Source: Catenuloplanes niger
Lineage (GTDB): Bacteria; Actinomycetota; Actinomycetes; Mycobacteriales; Micromonosporaceae
Reading direction: 5' to 3'
DNA length: 64,000 nucleotides
NCBI RefSeq assembly: GCF_031458255.1
Contig: NZ_JAVDYC010000001.1
Coordinates: 8,356,501 to 8,420,500 of the forward strand
Under the pieces are notes generated by a model. That model saw only the letters and a program-made list of their open reading frames with translations. It made no database searches and was not told where the DNA came from. Shown here in pieces: positions 47,750-55,742 of this stretch. Numbering within the stretch: the first letter of the stretch is position 1; each line of letters opens with the position of its first letter. A program made the position numbers and the translations under genes.

Positions 47750-49315
47750 TCACGCTCCGGCGATCAGCTGGGCGCCTCGCTCGCCGATCATGATGGAGGG
47801 CGCGTGGATGTTGCCGCGGGGCAGTGTCGGCATGACCGACGAGTCCACGACGTGCAGGCCGATCACGCCGTGTACGCGCAGGTCGGGATCGACGACCGAC
47901 GCCTCGTCCACGCCGGCCCGGCAGGTGCCCGCGGGGTGGTTGATCGAGATCGCCGAGGCCCGTACCGCCTGTTCGAGCGCGGTGTCGTCGGTTGCGCCGG
48001 GCAGGAACGGCTCGCCGGTGACCGCGCGGAAGATCGGGCTCTCGCCCAGCGCCATCGTCGCGCGCAGGCCGTCGATCAGCGTCCGGCGGTCCTTCGCGCT
48101 CTCCAGGTAGCGCATGTCCACCGCCGGGTTCGACGCCGCGTCGGCCGACCGGAGCCGTACGGTTCCCCGGCTGTCCGGTGTCAGCAGCGTGACCAGGCAG
48201 GTGAACCCGGGCCGGCCGCTGCCGGACAGGTCGATCAGCATGGGAAGCAGCTGGATGTCCGGTGCCGGGGCGTCGCGACCGGCCCGGAGGAACCCGGCGG
48301 CCTGGCCGACCGAGGCGAGCGGACCGCGCCGGTCCCGTTGGTAGCGGGTGACGTTCTCCTGGGTGTACGCGTCGAGCCAGGTCGTGCCGTGGGTCACCGG
48401 CCAGATGACCATGGCCGAGAGGTGGTCCTGCAGGTTGCTGCCCACGCCGGGCAGGTCGGCGACGACGTCGATGCCGTGTTCGCTCAGGTGGTCGGCCGGG
48501 CCGATGCCGGAGAGCATGAGCAGTTGGGCGGAGCGGATGCCACCGGCCGACAGGACGACGGAGTCCGCGTGCACGGTCGTCGGCGAGCCCGAGTCATCGG
48601 TGTATTCGACGCCTACCGCCCGCCCCGATTCGGTGAGGACCCGACGGACCAGTGCGCCCGTGCGTACCTCGAGGTTGGGCCGGTCTGCGGCCGGGTGCAG
48701 GTAGCCGCGGGCGGCGCTGACCCGCTCGCCGTCACGGAGGTTGCCGTACATCAGCCCGACGCCGTCGAGTTCGGCACCGGTGAAATCGCGGTTGAGTGAC
48801 ATGCCCTGGTCGACGCCGGCTGCGATGAAGGCCAGGGACAGCGGGCTGAGGTCCCGGGGCGTGGTCACCGGGATGGGTCCGCCGGTGCCGTGCCAGTGCG
48901 ACGCACCGAGTTCGTGGTCCTCGCTGCGTTTGAACGCGGGGAGCACCTCGTCGAAGCTCCAGCCCTTCATGCCGTGCGCGGACCAGGTGTCGTAGTCGAG
49001 CCGGTGGCCGCGGAACCAGGACTGGTAGTTGATGGAGCCGCCACCGCCGAGCAGCCGTCCGCCGGAGATCGGGATCTCCCGGCCGTCCAGGTGCGGCTGC
49101 GGTGTCGTGGTGTAGCTCCAGTCGAGCGGGCCGCGCAGCAGCGGAAAGACTCCGTGCGGTGCGGGGATGTTCGGATCCGAATCGGCGGGGCCGGCCTCCA
49201 GGAGCAGCACCCGGCGGTCCGCGTTCTCCGAGAGGCGGGCGGCGACGACAGAACCGGCCGCTCCACCACCGACGATGATGTTGTCGTAACCGTCGGTGAA
49301 GTTGGCGCTTCTCAT
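47750..49315 (-). CDS. GMC-family FAD oxidoreductase (choline/alcohol dehydrogenase-like)
   Basis: 521 residues, preceded by a good CAGGAG site. The FAD-binding start DNIIVGGGAAGSVVAARLSE, GGRLLGGGGSINYQSWFRGH and VVLSAGGIRSAQLLMLSGIG fit the GMC family, with the catalytic His pair near the end: SINHPAGTCRAG and PRGNIHAPSIMIGERGA. Such enzymes oxidise alcohols (choline, PEG, glucosides, aromatic alcohols) without needing NAD. No signal peptide is seen. It follows an AraC regulator on the same strand after 179 bp and is probably controlled by it. Confidence 0.92.
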   Translation of the reverse strand: MRSANFTDGYDNIIVGGGAAGSVVAARLSENADRRVLLLEAGPADSDPNIPAPHGVFPLLRGPLDWSYTTTPQPHLDGREIPISGGRLLGGGGSINYQSWFRGHRLDYDTWSAHGMKGWSFDEVLPAFKRSEDHELGASHWHGTGGPIPVTTPRDLSPLSLAFIAAGVDQGMSLNRDFTGAELDGVGLMYGNLRDGERVSAARGYLHPAADRPNLEVRTGALVRRVLTESGRAVGVEYTDDSGSPTTVHADSVVLSAGGIRSAQLLMLSGIGPADHLSEHGIDVVADLPGVGSNLQDHLSAMVIWPVTHGTTWLDAYTQENVTRYQRDRRGPLASVGQAAGFLRAGRDAPAPDIQLLPMLIDLSGSGRPGFTCLVTLLTPDSRGTVRLRSADAASNPAVDMRYLESAKDRRTLIDGLRATMALGESPIFRAVTGEPFLPGATDDTALEQAVRASAISINHPAGTCRAGVDEASVVDPDLRVHGVIGLHVVDSSVMPTLPRGNIHAPSIMIGERGAQLIAGA

Positions 49316-49494
49316 ACTGATTCTCCTGCGGTAAGTCCGATGTCGGCTCGGCGACGCGACCGCTCGTCGGGCAACGCCGGGCCGGGCGGTGTTCCTCGGC
49401 CGTTCGAGGTCGCTGTCGCTCCCGCCGACGCTGGTCCGTCGCGGGCAATACTGGCGCGGGAGAGTTCCGGAACTGCGCGGTGAATTGCTCCGCG

Positions 49495-50388
49495 CTACCG
49501 GCGGATTGCTGACCTTCCGGAGTCGCTCGGGCCTGCGCCGTGCCCGCTGCGGTAGGCGCTCGGGCTCACGCCGTGCTCGCCGCGGAAGACCACCGCGAAC
49601 TGACCGGCGCTGCGATAGCCGCAGCGCGCGGCGACCGTGGCGATCGGCAACGTCGTCGCGGTGAGCAGCTCGGCGGCGGTGCGGGCCCGGAGCCGGCGGA
49701 GATATCTGCTCGGGGTGAGGCCGGTGGTCGCGGCGAACGTACGGATGAAGTGGAACTTGCTCACGTTGACGACCGAGGCCAGGTCGTCGACGGTGAGATC
49801 GTCGGCCAGGTGGGCGCGCATGTAATCGGTGAGCTGCTCGATCTGCCGGGCGCCCAGTGCCCGGGCTGTGCCGTCCGGGGGCGCGGCCGCTGCCCGGGCC
49901 CGCAGGTCCAGATGAGCGACCAGCGCCTGGGCCACGGAGTCGGCATAGAGCGTCGGCCCGCCGGCGTGCAGCGCGCGCAGGAGTGCCCAGGCGCCCGCGG
50001 ACAGGAACGGATCGGTCAGCGTCGTCTCGCCCGGGACGGGCACCTCTCCCGCGGCGTCCGTCTCGAGGTGCAACTGCAGCGACCGCATCGGCATGTCCGA
50101 GGTGGCGAACCAGCGCACGCGGGCATCCTGGCCGGATCCGACGACGCAGAGCGAGCCGGGCCCACGGAGGTCACGGTGCCAGGCGCCCCGGTGCCGGCGC
50201 TCGAGGGTGAACTCACCGCTGGTGATCAGGACCAGCAGCAACCGGTCGGGCCGGATCGTGAACTCCTCGGCGCGCGGCGGGTCGGCGTACGTCACCGCCT
50301 CGACGGTCTTCCACCCCAGCTGCGCGCTCGAGACGAGCATCCGTGACGGCATGCCCTCCCGCGTCCGGCCGATTCCCATGCCTTCCAT
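49495..50388 (-). CDS. AraC-family transcriptional regulator (leftward paralog)
   Basis: 297 residues; ATG 50388 taken as start. N-terminal cupin-like effector domain (SAQLGWKTVEAVTYADPPRA to RSLQLHLETDA). The C-terminal double helix-turn-helix reads LTVDDLASVVNVSKFHFIRT and TVAARCGYRSAGQFAVVFRG. It shares the central phrase DPFLSAGAWALLRALHAGGP with the divergent AraC gene. Upstream of the GMC oxidoreductase on the same strand. The longest frame starts at 50436. Confidence 0.88.
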   Translation of the reverse strand: MEGMGIGRTREGMPSRMLVSSAQLGWKTVEAVTYADPPRAEEFTIRPDRLLLVLITSGEFTLERRHRGAWHRDLRGPGSLCVVGSGQDARVRWFATSDMPMRSLQLHLETDAAGEVPVPGETTLTDPFLSAGAWALLRALHAGGPTLYADSVAQALVAHLDLRARAAAAPPDGTARALGARQIEQLTDYMRAHLADDLTVDDLASVVNVSKFHFIRTFAATTGLTPSRYLRRLRARTAAELLTATTLPIATVAARCGYRSAGQFAVVFRGEHGVSPSAYRSGHGAGPSDSGRSAIRR

Positions 50389-50474
50389 GATCCACGAAGC
50401 TGCCGGCATCCCGGCGGGAGCGGGCACGGTGGCCACTTGAGCGGATCGTGCGGGGAACTCCTAGGGTGGGGCGC

Positions 50475-51341
50475 GTGCGGAACGGTGATCACATACACGC
50501 GTGCACGCTGCCGTCGGTGCCGCTCAGGACCAGCCAGGAACTCGGCTGGCTGTCGGCCGACGTGGGCGTGTACGCGGCGCCGTCGGTGCGGGTCGAGTAC
50601 CGTCCGGAGTTCGCGAAGCCGATGATCCACGTGGCTGTCAGCGGGCGGTACGACTGGGCCGTGCGATCCCGGGGGCGGTGGCAGGTCGTCGACCGCGGAC
50701 CCGGTTCGATCGCGGTCGCCCTGCCCGGCGAGTTCGGGCACATGCGCTGGCGCAGCACCTCGGACGTACCGCTGCGGTCACTGCACGTGCACCTGGACCC
50801 CTCGGCGGCCGGCGAACGGCCGATGGCGCCGGCGGTGGGCGTGCGCGACCCGTTCCTCTCCGCCGGTGTCCAGGCGCTCGCACGGGCGCTGCGCGCCGGC
50901 GGGCCGGCCATCTACGCGGATTCGGTCGCCCAGACCCTGGCCATCCACCTGGCCTGGGGAAACCGGCTGCCGGTGCCTCACCGGGAGCCACGGCTGAGCA
51001 AGCAGCAGGTGGACCGGCTCACCGACTACATGCAGGCCCGGCTGGCGGAGAACATCACCGTGGACGACCTCGCGGCGATCGCCGGGGTCAGCAGGTTCCA
51101 CTTCATCCGGGTCTTCTCCGCGAGCACCGGCCACACCCCCTACCAGTATCTGCGCCGACTGCGGATGGCGGCCGCCGCCGAGCTGCTGCACCACACCACG
51201 CAGCCGATCGTCCAGATCGCGCTCGCGTGCGGTTACCGCAGCCCCGGCCAGTTCGCCGCCGCGTTCCGCCGGGAGTACGGCGTCAGCCCCACCCGCCACC
51301 GCGGTCAGGCACCGGACCCACGGCCTCGGCCGGGCGCGTGA
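50475..51341 (+). CDS. AraC-family transcriptional regulator (rightward paralog)
   Basis: 288 residues from GTG 50475. Same architecture as the divergent neighbour: cupin-like N-terminus (GWLSADVGVYAAPSVRVEYR), linker DPFLSAGVQALARALRAGGP and YADSVAQTLAIHL, then AraC helices ITVDDLAAIAGVSRFHFIRV and QIALACGYRSPGQFAAAFRR. The pair most likely arose by duplication, with 86 bp between starts for shared promoters. Its target is unclear; there is no operon partner downstream. Confidence 0.9.
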   Translation: MRNGDHIHACTLPSVPLRTSQELGWLSADVGVYAAPSVRVEYRPEFAKPMIHVAVSGRYDWAVRSRGRWQVVDRGPGSIAVALPGEFGHMRWRSTSDVPLRSLHVHLDPSAAGERPMAPAVGVRDPFLSAGVQALARALRAGGPAIYADSVAQTLAIHLAWGNRLPVPHREPRLSKQQVDRLTDYMQARLAENITVDDLAAIAGVSRFHFIRVFSASTGHTPYQYLRRLRMAAAAELLHHTTQPIVQIALACGYRSPGQFAAAFRREYGVSPTRHRGQAPDPRPRPGA

Positions 51342-51558
51342 CCGCACCGTTCGGGTGAGCGCGGCCCCGCGAACGTGGCGGGTGCGCCGGCCGCGGCCGG
51401 CCTGAGTCGCTCGTAGCGCAACAACGGGCGCGCGTCGCCGAGCGTCCGCCCGGTGGACACGCAATATCGGGGGCATTCACGGACGTACGGATGCCGGGGC
51501 TTGATAGTCAGACCATGATCTTGCGTTCGCGCACCGTGCTGACCGGGTCGCCGCCGCA
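51342..51558. other. Gap before the TM2 gene
   Basis: 217 bp without a supported gene. The frames overlapping it are Arg/Ser-rich shadows of the AraC gene. It contains AT-enriched sequence near 51470-51530 (ATAGTCAGACCATGATCTTG) where a promoter could lie. Confidence 0.4.
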
Positions 51559-51849
51559 GTGGCGACCGTAGGGCCGGTGAAGGCCGGAGCCGGGCCGGCG
51601 CTCGCGCGACCGCCGGCCGTACCGGCGTTGCACGCTTCCGTCACGGCCGGGCGCCGCTCGTGGATCGTCACGCTGCTGCTGTGTCTCCTGCTGGGGATGT
51701 TCGGCGCCCATCGGTTCTACACCGGCAAGATCGGCACGGGCGTCCTGATGCTGCTCACCCTGGGCGGGTTCGGCATCTGGGCCCTCCTCGACCTGTTCCT
51801 GATCGCTCTCGGCTGGTACGCCGACCGGGACGGCGCCCCGCTGACGTGA
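51559..51849 (+). CDS. TM2-domain membrane protein
   Basis: 96 residues (GTG 51559; GTG 51577 is an alternative). N-terminal Ala/Pro-rich segment, then the TM2 signature: two helices WIVTLLLCLLLGMFGAHRFY and GVLMLLTLGGFGIWALLDLF with the diagnostic GAHRFYTGKIG and the Asp in the second helix. TM2 proteins are small membrane proteins often tied to peptidoglycan or signalling, with unknown mechanism. Stand-alone. Confidence 0.8.
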   Translation: MATVGPVKAGAGPALARPPAVPALHASVTAGRRSWIVTLLLCLLLGMFGAHRFYTGKIGTGVLMLLTLGGFGIWALLDLFLIALGWYADRDGAPLT

Positions 51850-51889
51850 TGCGGCGAGCTCGCGGGAAACGCCCGTCGGCCACGGCCGG

Positions 51890-52113
51890 TCAGCGCGTCG
51901 TGCCGATCGTGCTCATGTGCGTCTCCGCCCAGCGCTTGAGTTCGCGCAGCGGTGCCACGAGCGTGTCGCCGAGTGCCGTCAGGGAGTAGTGCACGGCCGG
52001 TGGACTGGTGGGCTCCACCCGCCGGTGGGCGAGGCCGTCGACCTCGAGCTGGCGAAGCGTGCGGGTGAGCATCTTCTGCGAGACGCCGGGCATGCGGCGC
52101 AGCAGGTCTGCGT
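51890..52113 (-). pseudogene. Truncated HxlR-family regulator (C-terminal part)
   Basis: Keeps LLRRMPGVSQKMLTRTLRQL, DGLAHRRVEPTSPPAVHYSL and the C-terminal TALGDTLVAPLRELKRWAE, i.e. the second half of an HxlR winged helix. The N-terminal 40 residues, including the conserved Cys region, are missing: upstream of about 52113 the frame continues as Arg-rich noise. The break meets the hydrolase fragment on the other strand. Confidence 0.75.
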
Positions 52114-52140
52114 GGCACCGGCGACAGCGACCGGACGGCG

Positions 52141-52785
52141 GGCGGCTACGACGCGCAGAGCCTCGCCGTCGACCAGGTGCGCCTCCTGGACGAGCTCGCA
52201 CTCGGCGCGGCCCACGTCGTCGGCTTCGACTTCGGCGCCGCACCCGCCTTCGCGCTCGCGGCCGCCCACCCCGACCGGGTCCTCAGCCTTACGATCATGG
52301 AGGCGGTCATCGCCGGGCTGGCCGGCGCGGAGTCGTTCCTCAGCGGCGGCGGACCGTGGTGGTTCGGGTTCCACCAGGCACCGGCCGGCCTCGCCGAGGA
52401 CGTGATGGCCGGCGCCGAGGACCGCTACATCCGCTTCTTCCTCGGCAACGGGTCCCGCCGCGGCGTACCCGAGGATCTGACCCGCAGCATCGTCCGCGCC
52501 TACACCGGGCCGGCCAGCCTCCGCGCCGCCTTCGAGCAATACCGCGCGATGCCGGCCAACGCGCGGTGGAACCGGTCCTGGGCCGAGCACGGCCGGCTGC
52601 GCAGGCCGGTGACGGCCGTCGGCGCCGCGGCCGTCCGGGACGCCACCGCACGTCAGCTCTGCCTGGTCGCCGACGACTTCCAGGAGCACCTGCTCCCGGA
52701 CAGCGGCCACATCGTCCCGATCGACGCCCCCGAGGCCGTCGCCTCGATCGTCGCGGCCAGGGCGTCGTCGGTACGGCATCCGTGA
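52141..52785 (+). pseudogene. Truncated alpha/beta-hydrolase (N-terminus missing)
   Basis: In-frame homology begins at about GGYDAQSLAVDQVRLLDELA and includes AAHVVGFDFGAAPAFALAAAHPDRV (the nucleophile region of the epoxide-hydrolase type), VPEDLTRSIVRAYTGPASL and the late PDSGHIVPIDAPEA (catalytic His). About 80-90 N-terminal residues with the first strands and oxyanion loop are absent. No usable start with ribosome binding site is at the left end; GTG 52177 would give an incomplete fold. Faces the truncated HxlR gene across the deletion junction. Confidence 0.75.
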
Positions 52786-53229
52786 GGCGGCCGCTCCACC
52801 GCGCGACCGGCCGGCCGGTCGCTCCACCGCGCGCCGGTCCGACCGGTCGCTCCGGTCACGCCGGGCGGGTCGGCAGCCCGTCGATGCCCGGTCCCGCCCA
52901 GCTGCGCTGGTCGTGAGGTCTGCACCGTGCCACGGAGCCCGGCGCGCGGGCAACCGGAATTGCCGGCCGCGGGGGCGGGCCGAGGCTCGACCACGGCTCG
53001 GCCATGTCGGCCCGTCCCGTACGCATGGAAACCGGCTCAACAGGGTATGTGAGGTCTGCGGCTCTGATCCGGCCTTCGGCCGGACCGGCATCGCCGCCAC
53101 ACCGATCGGACGCCAGGGGGCGGCGTCGCCGAGGACCGGCCGTCAGGCCGAGCGTCACTCCGGCATGAGCGTTGATCGCACCGGTGTATTTCCGCAAGCG
53201 GAACACACCCCCCGTGGAGAGGTAATCCG
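52786..53229. other. Gene-free region
   Basis: 444 bp with no supported gene. The first part (52790-52860) holds short direct repeats CGCTCCACCGCGCG. The rest has no good frame: overlapping reading frames are Pro/Arg-rich shadows. The ribosome binding site of the next gene (GAGAGG) is at its right end. Confidence 0.5.
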
Positions 53230-53415
53230 ATGGCGTCCTCGTCGTTGCTCAACCGTGTCATGGCCTTCTTCCGCAGTCCGCAGGGCCGTCAGCTGGTCGA
53301 TCGGGGCCGGGAGGGCCTGAACCGCCGTGGCGGCCAGGGCCGGCCGGGCGCGAACCACCCTGGCAGTGGGGGGAAGCTCGGTTCCCTCCTCTCCCGGTTC
53401 AACCGCCCGCGCTGA
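53230..53415 (+). CDS. Small conserved-type protein (61 aa)
   Basis: ATG 53230 with GGAGAGG 7 nt upstream. MASSSLLNRVMAFFRSPQGR forms an amphipathic helix, followed by a Gly/Arg-rich segment and SLLSRFNRPR. Small proteins of this look (amphipathic start with FFRSPQG) are scattered in actinomycetes, some membrane-associated or DNA-binding; unknown function. Confidence 0.6.
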   Translation: MASSSLLNRVMAFFRSPQGRQLVDRGREGLNRRGGQGRPGANHPGSGGKLGSLLSRFNRPR

Positions 53416-53553
53416 TCGCACCCCCGGTGCCGCCCGCTCCGCCGAGGAACTCGCTCGGCGTACCGGAGCAGGCCCGGGCGATCGAAAGGTCGCGGCGGCC
53501 CGCCGGGCCGCGGCGACCGGTAAGCCCTCATCACGAAGCAAGGACAAGGTGCC

Positions 53554-53763
53554 ATGACTACAGGAACGTGCGTCAGGAAGGCCGTGGTGGTGGCGACGCT
53601 GCGAGCGCGGGATCTACACGGCAGGGCCGACTGGGTCGACAAGGAGCTGCCCACGCTCATCGACACGGCGACCAACGCCTCGCTGCTGCAGACCCTCGGC
53701 ATCAACCTCGCGTCCCTGGCACCGGATGCGTGGCCCGTCGCGGGCGAACTTCACTCCCGGTAG
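53554..53763 (+). CDS. Short hypothetical protein, possible fragment
   Basis: 69 residues: MTTGTCVRKAVVVATLRARD, then HGRADWVDKELPTLIDTATN and ASLLQTLGINLASLAPDAWP. The middle has a domain-like composition, so this may be the shortened remainder of a larger protein. I do not recognise it. The ATG follows a weak AGGTG site. Confidence 0.45.
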   Translation: MTTGTCVRKAVVVATLRARDLHGRADWVDKELPTLIDTATNASLLQTLGINLASLAPDAWPVAGELHSR

Positions 53764-54123
53764 GGCGAGCCGCGGCGAGGCCGCGGGCGGCGTCCTGCTC
53801 ACCGCGGCACTCGTCCGCCTGCCGGCCACGCCGTGAGGTGAGCCGGCGCCCACACTCCCGCGACGCCGGGCGACGGTCCGCGGCCGGCAGGGGTGCCCTG
53901 CCGGTACACCCATCGCCAGGAACTCCCTGCCGGTCGCCGGAAACGGTTTGCTGGTGGCCGGCGGGCGGCACTGCCGTCACGGAGGCATCGCTTCGTCGAG
54001 CGTGCTCGACTCCGACGACGAGGAAACCCCGGCCGCCGCCCTCCGGCAGGGGGAGCGCTTGCTCCCACGAGACAGGGGCACCGGATGCGGACGCCCCCGA
54101 CCTCCGACAGGAGCGACTCCGCC
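53764..54123. other. Gene-free region containing 35-bp element A
   Basis: 360 bp without a supported gene. Contains the repeat TGCCCTGCCGGTACACCCAT at 53894-53928 that recurs near 55543 and 55648, followed by GGAACTCCC and a CGGTT motif 17-20 bp later, reminiscent of ECF-type promoters. Confidence 0.55.
53894..53928. repeat. 35-bp element, copy A
   Basis: First of three copies (B 55543-55577, C 55648-55682) of TGCCCTGCCGGTACACC followed by a MCATCGCCAGGAACTTCC-like end. A and C agree at all but about four positions; B is more diverged at the right end. Confidence 0.7.
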
Positions 54124-54846
54124 ATGCGCCTCGCCCGACGCACCGTGTCGCACGATCGATCCCGTACCGGCCTCGGCAAGCCGGTATCGGCGTTCCTGGC
54201 CGTCGCGCTGACGCTGATCGTGGTCCCCGCCGAGCCCGCGCGGGCGCACCACGGGTTCGACGACTTCGACACGGATCGTCTCTACTACCTCGCGGGTACG
54301 GTCTCCGACGTCCGCTGGGGTGATCCGCACTCCTACTTCAGACTCACGCTGGACCGCGATCGCCCCGCGGACACGCCCGATCTGGCCCTGCCCGAGCAGC
54401 TGCAGGCTCCGGAGGACAGCGGCCCGATCAACGCCGCCCCGTCCTACGGCGGCTCCCATGACGAGCTGGAGGTCGTCATCGCGCCGCCGAGCTACACGGG
54501 ACGGTGGGGTCTGGACCGGCCGCTCGCCGACGGTGAGCGGGTCGAGGCCGTCGGCTACGTCGGCCGGAGCCACGACGACGAGTTCCGTCCCGTCGTCTTC
54601 TGGTTCGAGAACGGGACGCCGGTCAACCAGGTGCTCGGCAGCCAACTGCCGGCCAGGCCACTGCCGGTCCCGTACCCCGACGACGACAACCGGGAGCGTG
54701 ACACGGCGGCCGCCGCGCGGGCGCCCGACCGTCCGTCCGCCCTTGCGGTGTGGGGCACCGCCGGTGGTGTCCTGGTGGCCGGCGTGCTGGGCGCGGCGCT
54801 CTACCTGCGGGCCCGCTCGCGGCGGTCCGGCGGGAGCGCGTCATGA
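54124..54846 (+). CDS. DUF6152 family protein (signal peptide and C-terminal anchor)
   Basis: 240 residues. Signal peptide to about position 42 ending PARAHHG; the DUF6152 phrase HHGFDDFDTDRLYYLAGTVS and WGDPHSYFRLTLDRDRP with conserved His; a central soluble beta domain; then a Pro-rich linker and one C-terminal helix (ALAVWGTAGGVLVAGVLGAA). DUF6152 domains occur in extracytoplasmic proteins near DUF6644 membrane proteins. It overlaps the next gene by ATGA, so the two form a coupled pair. The start is chosen at ATG 54124 because AGGAG lies upstream. Confidence 0.82.
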   Translation: MRLARRTVSHDRSRTGLGKPVSAFLAVALTLIVVPAEPARAHHGFDDFDTDRLYYLAGTVSDVRWGDPHSYFRLTLDRDRPADTPDLALPEQLQAPEDSGPINAAPSYGGSHDELEVVIAPPSYTGRWGLDRPLADGERVEAVGYVGRSHDDEFRPVVFWFENGTPVNQVLGSQLPARPLPVPYPDDDNRERDTAAAARAPDRPSALAVWGTAGGVLVAGVLGAALYLRARSRRSGGSAS

Positions 54847-55325
54847 ACTCCTTCCTCTCGTGGCTCGAAGGCGGCCCGGTCACCGAGGCCATCCGTGGCA
54901 CGCCCTACCTGTACCCGGTGCTCGGCAGCCTCCACATCCTCGGCATCGCGCTGCTCGTCGGCCCGACTGCGGCCTTCGATCTTCGGCTGCTCGGGCTCGG
55001 GAAGCGGAACCTGCCGGTGACCACCGTGGCCGGGTTTCTGCTCCCGTTGTCCCGACTCGGACTGGTGATCGCGGTGTGCACCGGCGTCCTGATGTTCCTG
55101 CCGGGGGCGAGCGTCGTCGTGGAACGCGGCAGCGCTCCGTGGAAGCTCGGCCTTCTTTTGATCGCCGGTGCGAACGTCCTGGTCTTCCACCGGCGCACCT
55201 ACCGCACCGTGTCCGACTGGGACCTCGGCGAGTCCCCACCCGCGCCGGCCCGGGCCGCGGCTGTCGTCTCCGTGACGTCGTGGGCGGGTGTCACGGTCGC
55301 CGGCAGCCTCCTGGCCTACACCTGA
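54843..55325 (+). CDS. DUF6644 family membrane protein
   Basis: 160 residues, starting inside the stop of the DUF6152 gene (ATGA). Four hydrophobic helices: PYLYPVLGSLHILGIALLVG with the family His, FDLRLLGLGKRNLPVTTVAG, PLSRLGLVIAVCTGVLMFLP and the last AGVTVAGSLLAYT. A partner of DUF6152 in many genomes; copper or heme handling has been suggested for similar His-bearing pairs but is not shown here. Confidence 0.85.
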   Translation: MNSFLSWLEGGPVTEAIRGTPYLYPVLGSLHILGIALLVGPTAAFDLRLLGLGKRNLPVTTVAGFLLPLSRLGLVIAVCTGVLMFLPGASVVVERGSAPWKLGLLLIAGANVLVFHRRTYRTVSDWDLGESPPAPARAAAVVSVTSWAGVTVAGSLLAYT

Positions 55326-55456
55326 ACGGCACACACCCGAACGGCACAACCGAGCAGTCCAGCGTACGGCCGTGTCCGGTCAACGGTCGGTGAGCCGGTC
55401 GTCGGGGGCCGGGCGGTGGCCGGTCGCGGCCCGGGAGGCGAGCAGGCGCAGGGCGT

Positions 55457-55507
55457 CCTCGCGCGGCGCGTGGTGAGGAACTCGCGGGCCTCGGCTCGGT
55501 TGTCCAT
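55457..55507 (-). pseudogene. N-terminal remnant of an MmyB-type XRE regulator
   Basis: ATG 55507 gives MDNRAEAREFLTTRRAR, the conserved first helix of MmyB-like XRE regulators, and then turns into sequence unrelated to that family, so only the first 17 codons survive. Element B lies 36 bp upstream in the regulator's orientation. The intact gene at 61370 shows what a complete member looks like. Confidence 0.6.
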
Positions 55508-55542
55508 GCCATCAGACGGTACGACGGCCGCGGGCGCCGGGA

Positions 55543-55577
55543 TGCCCTGCCGGTACACCCGTGGCCGGTGACTTCCG
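55543..55577. repeat. 35-bp element, copy B
   Basis: TGCCCTGCCGGTACACCCGT followed by GGCCGGTGACTTCCG; 36 bp upstream of the regulator remnant start. Confidence 0.65.
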
Positions 55578-55647
55578 CCCGGCGATCACGCCACGCCGGT
55601 CGAAGTCGGCGCGCGCCGGGTCCGCCCGGCGCCACACCCGGTTGCCG

Positions 55648-55682
55648 TGCCCTGTCGGTACACCTATCACCAGGAACTTCCT
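55648..55682. repeat. 35-bp element, copy C
   Basis: TGCCCTGTCGGTACACCTAT followed by CACCAGGAACTTCCT; 61 bp upstream of the alcohol dehydrogenase start. Same element as at 53894. Confidence 0.7.
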
Positions 55683-55742
55683 CGTTCGATACCGGCGCGG
55701 TGTGCTGGACCGGAGAGAACGACTCCGAGGAGGAAGACCATC

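Larger units (their letters stand above)
55326..55742. other. Gene-free region with elements B and C and a regulator remnant
   Basis: 417 bp between the DUF6644 stop and the alcohol dehydrogenase start. It holds the remnant described at 55457-55507 and two copies of the 35-bp element. Everything else is frameshifted or low-complexity sequence. Confidence 0.6.

Noticed and set aside
52856-53206. 116-codon minus-strand frame in the gap after the truncated hydrolase
   Set aside because: No family-like segment, high Arg/Pro content and no ribosome binding site.
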